NCBI GenBank assembly: GCA_902782945.1
Contig: CACZOU010000064.1
Coordinates: 1-64,000 of the forward strand
Length of the DNA: 64,000 nt
Source: an uncultured Methanobacteriaceae archaeon
Lineage (GTDB): Archaea; Methanobacteriota; Methanobacteria; Methanobacteriales; Methanobacteriaceae
Direction: 5' to 3'
Every line of letters starts with the position of its first letter. The first letter of the stretch is position 1. Shown piece by piece: positions 39,875 through 48,964 of this stretch. Both the position numbers and the translations under genes were made by a program. The notes beneath the pieces were generated by a model. That model was not told the origin of the DNA. It did no database searches and saw only the letters and a list, made by a program, of their open reading frames with translations.

Positions 39875-41221
39875 TTAGTTACATACTAACTTTCTAGTAT
39901 TGTATTCACTTCTGTATATTACATGTATTATTTCATAATTTCTATTTAATGCTTCATGGTATGCATCCTGGAGATTATCAATGTAAATTATTGGCAAACC
40001 TTGTTTTTTTAGACTATTTCCTAATTCACCAGTAAGTATCACTTTATTGGATGGTACTGTTTTTAAGTATTTTAATAGTTTATTCTCATCTATCTCTTCA
40101 CAGGTTATACCGTAATCACCACCTAATATTATTATATAATTGGATGTGTATCTTGTGGTATTGTCCACACATTTTTTTATGGAAGTAGTATTAAGACCAG
40201 AATTTATATCTTCTAATACCATCTTATTATTAACAATTTTATATGATCCTCTGCCTGGTATTATATTCATGTTTTCTATATTTGAAATAATTTCATTATT
40301 ATCTAAGCCAAGTATTAGTCCTACTCCCATAGCAAAAAGAATATTAGTAATATAGAAGTCACTCACAGCAAACATTGATAGGGATAGTTCCTCTTTATTA
40401 TACTGAACTTTAAAGTGGGTATTTTTAATATCATAATTAATCTTGCTTGTATGTATATCTGCCCTAGAATCACTAGTACTAACAGTTATCACATCTTTAT
40501 TCACATTAGAATAATATGTATTATAAGCACTCATATCACATAATACTTGTTTTGAATTAAATATTGATTTCTTAGCACTACTTGCTGTTTGATTGCCCTG
40601 AGCTATAGGATAATCCTCTAATATATTAGTTAATATTCCAATATCACAGTAACTAGTAATACCAAGTGAAACCTCAAAAACACAATAATCAATTTTATCC
40701 AGTAAATCATTTTCACATGCAATGTTAAGAGCTGTGATAATACTAGCAGGAGTAATACTAAGGGATGTTGATAATACAATATCTTCTGACGGGCTGTGAT
40801 ATGATAAGTCATGACTAGTAAGTGTGAGAACACTGTTATTTTTCAGTACAGAACTTATCAATGTAGCTGTACTAGTTTTACCTTTAACGCCAGTAACTTC
40901 TATAATCTTAAAATTCCATCCATATCTAAGTCTATGTTTATTAATTAAATATCCAGTGAATTCATGATGAGTATAATCACTACTAAAAACAGGATTCATA
41001 TGAATAGGATTTATTGTTATAAAATCAGTTCTATGTTTAATAATATAATCAAGAGATAGAAATTTAACATTATACTTATTACTTAATTCTAGTTTTTCAT
41101 CATGTGTTAACTTGTTATAAACATCATAGAAAAATAGGTTATTATCTGTATACTTGTAATATTCTTTAAGAAGAGTAATACCACCGTGATTAGCATCACT
41201 AATTAAAATATTCTTAGTCAT
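39875..41221 (-). CDS. cfbE: Coenzyme F430 synthetase-like Mur ligase
   Basis: A 448-residue Mur-ligase-family protein. The ATP-binding loop is VTGVKGKTSTATLIS (near 112). A central ligase domain with VFEVSLGIT and a C-terminal Rossmann-like domain (IILGGDYG) follow. The N-terminus differs from MurC-F, as expected for CfbE, which joins the last step of F430 synthesis (ring closure from the seco-form using ATP). It lies downstream of nadK and the IMPase gene, and hemC is 0.5 kb away, supporting a tetrapyrrole role. Another Mur-like ligase, for example of pseudomurein, is the main alternative. Confidence 0.75.
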   Translation of the reverse strand: MTKNILISDANHGGITLLKEYYKYTDNNLFFYDVYNKLTHDEKLELSNKYNVKFLSLDYIIKHRTDFITINPIHMNPVFSSDYTHHEFTGYLINKHRLRYGWNFKIIEVTGVKGKTSTATLISSVLKNNSVLTLTSHDLSYHSPSEDIVLSTSLSITPASIITALNIACENDLLDKIDYCVFEVSLGITSYCDIGILTNILEDYPIAQGNQTASSAKKSIFNSKQVLCDMSAYNTYYSNVNKDVITVSTSDSRADIHTSKINYDIKNTHFKVQYNKEELSLSMFAVSDFYITNILFAMGVGLILGLDNNEIISNIENMNIIPGRGSYKIVNNKMVLEDINSGLNTTSIKKCVDNTTRYTSNYIIILGGDYGITCEEIDENKLLKYLKTVPSNKVILTGELGNSLKKQGLPIIYIDNLQDAYHEALNRNYEIIHVIYRSEYNTRKLVCN

Positions 41222-41277
41222 AATTTATCAATCAACCCTATAAAAAAAGAAGAAGTTAAAAAAAGAATTTAATGAAC

Positions 41278-42105
41278 TTATCCTACAATTAATTTGTTAT
41301 TTACACTATTATAGAAGTTCTTTTTAAATCTAACAAAATATGCTGCATTATCAGATTTTCTGATTTTAACTTCATCCATATAATTAAAGTTCTCACGTGA
41401 AACACCATCAAGTACACCAATAGCTTGTTTACCCTCTTTTAGAAATTTAACAGTTATTGTACTTTCTGCTGGAACGATTTTTGGCCTAGTATTTAATTTA
41501 AATGGACATATAGGGATAATAATTGCTGCATCAACACGTGGATCAACAATAGGTCCACCAGCTGACATAGAATAAGCTGTAGATCCACTTGGTGTTGAAA
41601 CAATTAATCCATCAGCGCGAACTTCATCTACAACTTCTTCATCAACAGAAACTCTTAAATTTAGCATCTTTGCTGGCTGACTTGTCATGATAACTAATTC
41701 ATTTAGTACGGTTATCCATTTATCATCACATAAAACATCTAACTGTAATCTTTCTTCAATGAAGAAATCATAACTTAGCAATTTATCAAGGCATTCAAAG
41801 ATATCCTCTGGATCCACTTCAGTTAAGAATCCAACAGTACCCATATTGATACTGAGTATTGGTATCTTTTTAGGAGATAATACATGCTGAGCATTAAGAA
41901 CAGTACCATCTCCACCTACACATAAAACAATATCTGATGTCATATCTTCTATAGGAGTTTCTAGATCAGAGTATTCTTCCAGTTCCTTAGCTAAACTAGT
42001 GTCTAATTCTATTTCAACATGGTTAGCTAGTAAATATTTAACAATATTTCTATCAAGTTCTATGGCTTCCTCTTTATCTGTCCGTGAGACAATTCCAATT
42101 TTCAT
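41278..42105 (-). CDS. nadK: NAD kinase
   Basis: A 275-residue enzyme that phosphorylates NAD to NADP. The GGDGTVLNA motif is near residue 68, and NELVIMTSQPAKM, then VDEVRADGLIVSTPSGSTAY (near 160-182), match the family. In some methanogens the kinase is fused to an IMPase-type phosphatase; here the two are separate adjacent genes 15 bases apart. ATG 42105 follows directly. The gene upstream is the phosphatase and the gene downstream is cfbE. Confidence 0.94.
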   Translation of the reverse strand: MKIGIVSRTDKEEAIELDRNIVKYLLANHVEIELDTSLAKELEEYSDLETPIEDMTSDIVLCVGGDGTVLNAQHVLSPKKIPILSINMGTVGFLTEVDPEDIFECLDKLLSYDFFIEERLQLDVLCDDKWITVLNELVIMTSQPAKMLNLRVSVDEEVVDEVRADGLIVSTPSGSTAYSMSAGGPIVDPRVDAAIIIPICPFKLNTRPKIVPAESTITVKFLKEGKQAIGVLDGVSRENFNYMDEVKIRKSDNAAYFVRFKKNFYNSVNNKLIVG

Positions 42106-42120
42106 ATTATCACAAATTTA

Positions 42121-42951
42121 CTATAATAATTTTATAATATCATCATGTACTTCTTTATTAGCTGATGCTACAATGGATGTTTTTTCAAGTAAATCTAATT
42201 GACTTGCTAAAGGATTAGATTCAATATCAGTAACAACACCACCTGTTTCTTTAATTACCAGTTGAGCAGCTGCAATATCTAAAACACGAACAGCACCAAC
42301 ATCTAAAAAAGTATCATATGTTCCATCAGCAACATAACATAATTCTACAGCAATAGCACCCATTAACCGCATACGTCTAACAGATGTGCATAGTTTATCA
42401 AGCATTCCTTCTTTAGCTCTGTAGATATATGTACTAATAGTTGATTCAGATGCTTTTTTAATATTTGATAACGTCATAGGCTTACCATTTTTAGCAGAAC
42501 CTTTTCCTTTGATAGCAGTATATATATCACCAGTAGGGAAGTTTTTTATATAACCAAACTCTATATCCCCAAGTGTTACATCAGATACTCTTTCATCATT
42601 AGGGATGCTTGCCACAGCTATAGAAATACCATAACAAGGAATGTTTTTCATAGCATTACTGGTACCATCAAGAGGATCCATGATTACAAGATTTTTAGCA
42701 TCCTCTTTGCCAATTTTTATTTTTCCAATTTCTTCACTAATAAGAATCAATGATTTACCACTATTTTTTATAACTTCAATTGCTGCATTTTCTGCGTATT
42801 CGTCTATCTTGTGTGTAGGCGTTCCATCTGCACCTATTTTTGTGATTGTTGTTAACTTAGGATCATCTCTAGCATTTGTTATTGCTTCTTCTACTTTTTC
42901 AGAGATTTCCTGTGATAAATTTAACCAAAAGTTTATCTCCTTATCATTCAT
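42121..42951 (-). CDS. IMPase/FBPase family phosphatase
   Basis: A 276-residue archaeal bifunctional inositol monophosphatase/fructose-1,6-bisphosphatase. Metal-binding motifs are LISEEIG near 70, IMDPLDGTSNAM near 91 and the C-terminal GAVRVLDIAAAQLVIKETGG near 219. It would act in gluconeogenesis or as an NADP phosphatase counterpart of the adjacent NAD kinase. The gene heads the unit phosphatase-nadK-cfbE. Substrate preference cannot be read from sequence. Confidence 0.93.
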   Translation of the reverse strand: MNDKEINFWLNLSQEISEKVEEAITNARDDPKLTTITKIGADGTPTHKIDEYAENAAIEVIKNSGKSLILISEEIGKIKIGKEDAKNLVIMDPLDGTSNAMKNIPCYGISIAVASIPNDERVSDVTLGDIEFGYIKNFPTGDIYTAIKGKGSAKNGKPMTLSNIKKASESTISTYIYRAKEGMLDKLCTSVRRMRLMGAIAVELCYVADGTYDTFLDVGAVRVLDIAAAQLVIKETGGVVTDIESNPLASQLDLLEKTSIVASANKEVHDDIIKLL

Positions 42952-43136
42952 ATTTCCACTTCTATTGATTACTATTCTACTTTATGTTCTTAATATTATT
43001 TAGGAATTTATAATTAATAAAAAATAGGATTAATAGTTATGAGTTATTCTTTCTTTTAATGGAAATACTTGAAAGTAATTTGTATATAAAAAAGGGTAAG
43101 ATGAAGGGGATCATGCTGTAGTAATAAATACTTGTA

Positions 43137-45602
43137 TTATAGGCTTAACCTATTTATCTGTTCTACATTAATATCTAAATGTTCCGGCTTTGGTAATTTA
43201 ATGTTTAAAGATTCATTTAATACATCATCAACAGTTTTCATTGGTTTAAATGTTACTTCATCTTTAACTTCATCAGGTACATCGTCGAGGTCTTCCATAT
43301 TCTTTTCAGGTAATAATACGGTTTTTATTCCAGATCTATGAGCTGCAATCACTTTTTCTTTTATACCGCCAACAGGTAATACTTTTCCCTGTAATGATAT
43401 TTCACCAGTCATAGCTATTGTTGAATCAACAGGTGTGCTTGTTATTAGGGAGGCTATTGTTGTAAGAAGGGTTACCCCTGCTGAAGGTCCATCTTTTGGT
43501 ATAGCTCCTTCTGGTACGTGGATGTGTATATTTCTCTTATCAAATTCTGTGTCTTTGAGTATTGGTTGTAATCTTGATTTTATAAGACTTTGAGCTATTT
43601 GTGCAGATTCTTTCATCACATCACCTAATTGTCCAGTAAGTTCCAATTTACCCTCTCCAGGCAACAGTACAGCTTCTATGAATAGGATGTCACCACCAAC
43701 AGGTGTCCATGCAAGTCCTGTTACTACACCTGGTGGGTTCTGTGCTGGTACCATATCATAGTGTGCTTTTTCATGTCCTAATATATCATAAAGCATGTCC
43801 TCAGTTACAACATATGGCCTTTCTATGTCATCAACCACTATTTTTTCTGTTGTTTTTCGTGCTATAGCAGCTATTTGTCTTTTAAGCTCCCTTACTCCAG
43901 CTTCTCTAGTATATTTTTCAATTATCGTGTTTATTGCTTCTGGTGTTATTACAAGGTCATTTCTTGTTAATCCATGTTCTTCTAGTACTTCATCTATAAG
44001 ATGCTCTTCTGCTATATGATGTTTTTCTGTGTTAGTGTAGCTGTCTAATTCAATTATTTCTAGTCTATCTCTTAAAGGTCCTGGTATATCTTGTAATGAG
44101 TTTGCAGTTCCTATGAAGAAAACATCTGATAAGTCATATGGTACTTCTAAGTAATGGTCTGAGAATGTATTATTCTGTTCTGGGTCTAATACTTCGAGTA
44201 ATGCACTTGTTGGATTTCCATTTATTGATGCTGTTGTTTTATCAATTTCATCTAATACAAATACAGGGTTTGTTTTTCCTGCTTTTTTCATTCCATTAAT
44301 GATTCTTCCTGGTAGTGCACCAAGATATGTTCTTCTATGGCCTCTTATTTCAGATTCATCTTTTATTCCACCTAGACTTACTCTTACATATGGTCTGTCT
44401 AATGCTTTTGCAATACTTTTTCCAAGACTGGTTTTTCCTGTTCCGGGTGGTCCTACAAATAGTATTATTGAACCTTGTTTTTCATTTTTCATCTTAAGTA
44501 CAGTTAGATGTTGTATTATTCTATCTTTTACTTTCTCTAGTCCATAGTGGTCTTTATCAAGTTGTTCTCTGGCTTTAGTTATGTCAATGTCTTTTTTCTC
44601 TTCTTTATGCCATGGTAGTTGAAGTATTGTATCAAGATAGTTTCTTATTATGTTTTCTTCTGAGTTGTTTTGGCCTTGTCTTTCTAGTTTATCTACTTCT
44701 TCCAGTGCTGCTTTTTCAACTTCTTCAGGTAGTTCTGCTTCTTTTATTCGTTCTCTGTATGTTTTTCTGTCTTCTGTATCATCGGTCATGTTGAGTTCTT
44801 CTTGAATCATTTTCATTTGTTCTCGAAGAAGAGTTTGTTTATGTATTTCGCTCATGTTTTTGTTGAGTTTATTTGTTATTTCCATTTGTATGCTCATAGC
44901 ATCTCTTTGTTCTAATAGTAATTGTATTACGCGTAGTGCTCTTATTTTCACTGAGTTAAGTTCTAGTAGTTCTTGTTTTTTATTTATTGTTACACGTAGG
45001 TATGGGAATACTTCTGCTATTTTTTCTTCTGTATCTATTTTGTCTATGATTCTTCTAGCATATGGTTCGGAATTTGGTATTAATTTTGATATGCTGAGTA
45101 TTGCATCGTTGATGTCTTTGTTTATTGTTTTTGATTCTTCTGGTGTTATTGTGTTGTCTTCTTGAATGGTTTCATATTTTGCATAGAAATAACTGTTTTT
45201 TTCTTTAATACCTTTTATTTCTACTTTATCTTTTACTTTTAATTCTATACGGTATTGTTTTGCTTCTTCTTCTATGTTTTTAATTTCGAGTATTACTCCT
45301 ACATCATAGAATTCAACTCCACCGTTGTTATCTCTTGGTAACTTTTTCGGTGTTAATATTATTCCTTGGTGATCATCATTTATCGTATTTAGTATGTTTT
45401 CTGTGTGTACTTTGTCTAGAGGTATTTTTATGTCTGTGTGTGGAAGTAGGATTGTATTTGGTATTAATAATATTGGTAACTCTTTAGTATTTTCTGTATT
45501 TTCATCTTTATTTTCTATTTTAGTAGTTACATCTGTTATTATTAAACCATCTTCTCTTAATTGTTGAGTAAATGATAAGTTATCGCTACTTTCAGAGGTC
45601 AT
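43137..45602 (-). CDS. lon: ATP-dependent protease Lon, bacterial LonA type
   Basis: An 821-residue soluble Lon. The N-terminal LAN domain (about 40-230, ELPILLIPNTILLPHTDIKI) and a coiled-coil region (about 240-330) precede the AAA+ domain with Walker A GPPGTGKTSLGK near 384 and Walker B VFVLDEIDK. The protease domain has the catalytic Ser in KDGPSAGVTL (near 707) and Lys in IKEKVIAAHRSG (near 750). Archaea usually encode the membrane-bound LonB; this form lacks membrane segments and has the bacterial LAN domain, which suggests transfer. It stands alone. Confidence 0.95.
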   Translation of the reverse strand: MTSESSDNLSFTQQLREDGLIITDVTTKIENKDENTENTKELPILLIPNTILLPHTDIKIPLDKVHTENILNTINDDHQGIILTPKKLPRDNNGGVEFYDVGVILEIKNIEEEAKQYRIELKVKDKVEIKGIKEKNSYFYAKYETIQEDNTITPEESKTINKDINDAILSISKLIPNSEPYARRIIDKIDTEEKIAEVFPYLRVTINKKQELLELNSVKIRALRVIQLLLEQRDAMSIQMEITNKLNKNMSEIHKQTLLREQMKMIQEELNMTDDTEDRKTYRERIKEAELPEEVEKAALEEVDKLERQGQNNSEENIIRNYLDTILQLPWHKEEKKDIDITKAREQLDKDHYGLEKVKDRIIQHLTVLKMKNEKQGSIILFVGPPGTGKTSLGKSIAKALDRPYVRVSLGGIKDESEIRGHRRTYLGALPGRIINGMKKAGKTNPVFVLDEIDKTTASINGNPTSALLEVLDPEQNNTFSDHYLEVPYDLSDVFFIGTANSLQDIPGPLRDRLEIIELDSYTNTEKHHIAEEHLIDEVLEEHGLTRNDLVITPEAINTIIEKYTREAGVRELKRQIAAIARKTTEKIVVDDIERPYVVTEDMLYDILGHEKAHYDMVPAQNPPGVVTGLAWTPVGGDILFIEAVLLPGEGKLELTGQLGDVMKESAQIAQSLIKSRLQPILKDTEFDKRNIHIHVPEGAIPKDGPSAGVTLLTTIASLITSTPVDSTIAMTGEISLQGKVLPVGGIKEKVIAAHRSGIKTVLLPEKNMEDLDDVPDEVKDEVTFKPMKTVDDVLNESLNIKLPKPEHLDINVEQINRLSL

Positions 45603-45765
45603 TTTTTCACTCCTTTTTTTTATTTAATTATTAATTGATTATTTTTATTATGATTATAATTAGGGGATTATAGTTTTTATTTACTTTTTTTAGTTCATGT
45701 TTTTAGTTTATGCTTATAATATATATACCTTTTCTTATTTTTATAACTTATTGTTATTAAAATAA

Positions 45766-45784
45766 TATCTTATATTATAAGATA
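45766..45784 (+). promoter_or_regulatory. Near-perfect palindrome upstream of pdaD
   Basis: Arms TATCTTATA and TATAAGATA are separated by one base, 67 bases before the preferred pdaD start. It contains ATTATAAGAT, the same 10-mer found in the palindrome upstream of bioY. It may be an operator or a promoter element; AT-rich chance matches are possible. Confidence 0.4.
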
Positions 45785-45851
45785 GATATAATTAGAATTT
45801 AATTTAAAAGTATTAAATAATCAACAAGAGATTATGGGAGAAGTATATATA

Positions 45852-46307
45852 ATGAAAGTATCATTAACAAAAGGTGCATCAGAAGGACCAACAAAACTAA
45901 ACGCATTTGACAATGCTTTACTTGAAGCAGAAATAGGTAATGTAAATTTAATTCCTGTTTCAAGCATGTTACCACCAGATACTGAAGTAATACCAATGCC
46001 TAAATTACAGCCAGGGGAAATGACTAACTGTGTACTGGCACATCAATACTCTGATAATCCAGGGGATGAAATAAGTGCAGTTATAGCATTTGCACAGGCA
46101 GAAGAGATGGGGTGTGTTATAGAAACAACAGGAATTAATAAATCTATTAAAGAATTAGAAGATGAAGCAAAATTCATGGCTGAATACATGATAGAAAAAA
46201 GAGAACTTGAAATAATAGATTATAAATCCGTAATACAATCACATACTGTTATAGATAAAGCTAGTGTTGTAGCAGCATTAGTTTATCATAATCCTAAAAG
46301 ACATTAA
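45852..46307 (+). CDS. pdaD: Pyruvoyl-dependent arginine decarboxylase
   Basis: A 151-residue proenzyme that converts arginine to agmatine, the first step of archaeal polyamine synthesis. It self-cleaves at the Ser-Ser bond in PVSSMLPPDTEVIP to produce an N-terminal pyruvoyl group. The Glu/Asn/Gly set of the active site (GEMTNCVLA, SAVIAFAQAEEMG) is present. I prefer ATG 45852 (MKVSLTKGASEGP), preceded by GGGAGA at good spacing, over ATG 45834, which would place that site inside the gene. It is monocistronic and convergent with hisC. Confidence 0.93.
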   Translation: MKVSLTKGASEGPTKLNAFDNALLEAEIGNVNLIPVSSMLPPDTEVIPMPKLQPGEMTNCVLAHQYSDNPGDEISAVIAFAQAEEMGCVIETTGINKSIKELEDEAKFMAEYMIEKRELEIIDYKSVIQSHTVIDKASVVAALVYHNPKRH

Positions 46308-46359
46308 TTGTATGTAAGCTATTTTTATAAAAAGTAGATGGTAAAAAGAGGTAATATTA

Positions 46360-47463
46360 CTAATTACCTACTATTTCTTTTAATATTTTAATAAATTTCT
46401 CATTTTTAGGGTGTGTTTCAACACTAATACGTATATAATATTCATCAAGACCATAAAAACTAGTACAATCTCTTACAATAATTCCTTTTTCCATGAGTTT
46501 TGATGTTAATTCTTTTGCTGTGAATCCACTATTTCTTACGTCTATTAACAAGTAATTTGATTTTGATTTATATATGTGTAGATTATCTATTGCATTAACA
46601 CTTTCATAGAGATATTCTCGTTCAGCAATACTTTTTTTGGTAGATTCTTTAATGAATTCCTTGTCAGCTAATGTTGCAAGTACTGCTTTTTGTGAAGGTA
46701 CTGTTAAGCTGAATACTGGTTTTATTCTTGATATTTTTTCAAGTAATTCTGGATTAGATAGTCCATATCCTATTCTTAATCCTGCTAATCCCATTACTTT
46801 TGAAAATGTTCTTATTATGAATACATTATCATATTTATCGAGTAGATTTACATTGTTTACTTCTGAAAATTCCCAGTATGCTTCATCAATAACTACAAGA
46901 GCATCTGTTGATTCAATAATTTTTATGATATCTTCTTGTGGAATTAGTCCACCTGTTGGGTTATTTGGTGTACAGAGGAAAATTACCTTTGTTTTATCAG
47001 TAATATTATCTAACACTGATTGTACATCTAATTTGTTTTCTTTAACATTCCATTTTGCATACACTGCTTTAGCATTGTATTGTTTAAATGTGAATGAGTA
47101 GTACATGTATGTTGGTGGATGTACAATGAATTCATCCCCAGGGTCTATGAGTGTTTTTGCTAATATGTCTAATAATTCATCAGCTCCGTCACCTGTTACT
47201 ATTACCTGGTTTTTATTTACTCCTGCATACTCAGCTATTTTTTCTTTTAAGTATTCATGGTTTGATTCAGGATATCTGTTCATTTCTGGAATTGCATTTA
47301 GTATTGCTTCTTTTACTCCTGGTGCGGGACCCCATGGGTTTTCATTTGATCCGAGTTTTAAAATTTCATTTTCTGGGACACCATATTTTTCAGAGATTTC
47401 TTTTTTAGATTTACCTGGAACATAGGTGTCAAATTCATCAATTATTGCTCTTGTTTTTACCAT
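46360..47463 (-). CDS. hisC: Histidinol-phosphate aminotransferase
   Basis: A 367-residue PLP enzyme of class I/II that transaminates imidazole-acetol phosphate in histidine synthesis. Motifs are KLGSNENPWGPAPG near 36, the PLP-contacting CTPNNPTGG near 160, the Schiff-base Lys in RTFSKVMGLAGLRIGYG (near 226) and the C-terminal YYIRISVETHPKN with substrate Arg. Length is typical. The hexapeptide protein gene precedes it by 11 bases, so both are probably in one unit. Confidence 0.93.
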   Translation of the reverse strand: MVKTRAIIDEFDTYVPGKSKKEISEKYGVPENEILKLGSNENPWGPAPGVKEAILNAIPEMNRYPESNHEYLKEKIAEYAGVNKNQVIVTGDGADELLDILAKTLIDPGDEFIVHPPTYMYYSFTFKQYNAKAVYAKWNVKENKLDVQSVLDNITDKTKVIFLCTPNNPTGGLIPQEDIIKIIESTDALVVIDEAYWEFSEVNNVNLLDKYDNVFIIRTFSKVMGLAGLRIGYGLSNPELLEKISRIKPVFSLTVPSQKAVLATLADKEFIKESTKKSIAEREYLYESVNAIDNLHIYKSKSNYLLIDVRNSGFTAKELTSKLMEKGIIVRDCTSFYGLDEYYIRISVETHPKNEKFIKILKEIVGN

Positions 47464-47474
47464 ATAATCACGTT

Positions 47475-47939
47475 TTATTCTTTGAATGCTAATTTTACAT
47501 ATTCATCAGCATTATTTGTAATACCTTCTATTTCTTCTTTTGTTAATTGTCTGACTGCTTTAGCAGGTGAACCTATTATTAATGATCCTTCAGGGAATGT
47601 TTTATGTTCTGTCACTAGTGCTCCTGCTCCTACTAAACAATTTTTTGTAATATGTGCGCCATTTAATATTACAGATCCCATACCGATTAGCACGTTATCA
47701 TCTATTGTACAGCCGTGTACTGTGGCGTTATGTCCAATGGATACATGTTTACCTATTTTTACAGGATAATCTTTACTTACATGTATAACACAGTTATCTT
47801 GTACATTTGAATTTTCATCGATAGAGATTGGTTCAATATCTCCTCTTACTACTGCATTATACCATATGGATACGTTATCTTTTAGGTCTACGTCTCCAAT
47901 TACTTTGGCTCCTTCATAAATTTTATTTTTATCAGACAT
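47475..47939 (-). CDS. Gamma-carbonic-anhydrase-like hexapeptide-repeat protein
   Basis: A 154-residue left-handed beta-helix protein. Hexapeptide repeats run from IGDVDLKDNVSIWYNAVVRG to about residue 120, and the zinc His residues of gamma carbonic anhydrases (NCVIHV, IGHNATVHG) are present. It resembles YrdA/CaiE/PaaY-like members rather than Cam. It may hydrate CO2 or simply bind a metal. It shares a strand and a short gap with hisC, but a link in pathway is not evident. Confidence 0.88.
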   Translation of the reverse strand: MSDKNKIYEGAKVIGDVDLKDNVSIWYNAVVRGDIEPISIDENSNVQDNCVIHVSKDYPVKIGKHVSIGHNATVHGCTIDDNVLIGMGSVILNGAHITKNCLVGAGALVTEHKTFPEGSLIIGSPAKAVRQLTKEEIEGITNNADEYVKLAFKE

Positions 47940-48232
47940 GTTATCACTTTTTTTTATTTCATTTGTGTTCTATGTATTATTTTTTCTTTTTATCTAGTAT
48001 TGAATTTTATTATTCTTTTTATTATATTTTTTAGGATGTTATTTTATTTTGTTTTTTTAGTTTGTAGGACTTTTTTTTTGGATGTTTGTTTCTTATTGTT
48101 TTCTGATATCTTTTTTAGATGTGGTAATTGTTTTATGTTTTTTATTATAATATAATTCTATTTTATACGAACGATAAATTACTAATTTATTAATATTTGG
48201 AATTATAAATAACATATTTAACTAAAAAATTC
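47940..48232. promoter_or_regulatory. T-rich divergent intergenic region
   Basis: 293 bases with long T-rich tracts on the plus strand between divergent genes. It must hold promoters of the hexapeptide-hisC unit and of the radical SAM gene. No other feature is seen. Confidence 0.3.
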
Positions 48233-48958
48233 GTGATTACTGTGAATATACAACCAACTTACTCCTCATTAGATTATCCTGGAAAAATGTCCTTAGTTTT
48301 ATTTACGCCGGGATGTGACCTTAGATGTAAATATTGTCATAATCCTCAGTTATTAAAAAATGAACATCTTACAAAATGGGATATAGAAGAAATAGAAGAA
48401 GAAGTTGAAAAGAATCTGGATTTTATTGATGGTATAGTTCTTAGTGGTGGTGAACCATTATTACATCTTGATGTTATTAAAAATTTTATTAAACAAGCTA
48501 AAGATTCTAATTTGTTAGTTAAGTTAGATACTAACGGATTACATCCGGATGAAATTTCGGAAATAATAGATGATTTAGATTATGTGGCAATGGATATCAA
48601 AGCACCATTAGATAAATATTATAAAATAAGTGATATATATCCAAGTAATACTAAAGAAACTATTAATAGAACAATAGAAATTATATTAGAACATAATGTA
48701 TTTCTTGAATGTCGAACAACATACGTTCCACAACTACTAACACCACAAGACATATACGATTTAACAAAAGATCTTAAATGTGACATGTATACAATACAGC
48801 AATTTAGAAATAGGGTAACATATGATTCAAGATTAGCAGATTATGAAGAACCAAATCCTGAAGAATTATTAAAAATAATAAAAAGTCTAGATACAACAAT
48901 ACCAGAAATACATATAAAATCCAACCAATTTGGAAACCAAATCATAAAGAAAGAGTAG
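48233..48958 (+). CDS. Radical SAM activating enzyme, NrdG2/PflA-like
   Basis: A 241-residue radical SAM protein. The iron-sulphur motif is CDLRCKYCHNPQ (CxxxCxxC near 27-34), and the GGEPLLH motif near 79 binds SAM. It matches the anaerobic ribonucleotide-reductase activating protein group (NrdG2) and pyruvate formate-lyase activase relatives. No glycyl-radical enzyme lies nearby, so the target is not shown. GTG at 48233 starts the frame, with GTG 48242 as alternative, and no clear ribosome-binding site. The ASCH-TPR gene follows 6 bases later. Confidence 0.87.
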   Translation: MITVNIQPTYSSLDYPGKMSLVLFTPGCDLRCKYCHNPQLLKNEHLTKWDIEEIEEEVEKNLDFIDGIVLSGGEPLLHLDVIKNFIKQAKDSNLLVKLDTNGLHPDEISEIIDDLDYVAMDIKAPLDKYYKISDIYPSNTKETINRTIEIILEHNVFLECRTTYVPQLLTPQDIYDLTKDLKCDMYTIQQFRNRVTYDSRLADYEEPNPEELLKIIKSLDTTIPEIHIKSNQFGNQIIKKE

Positions 48959-48964
48959 AGAAAA

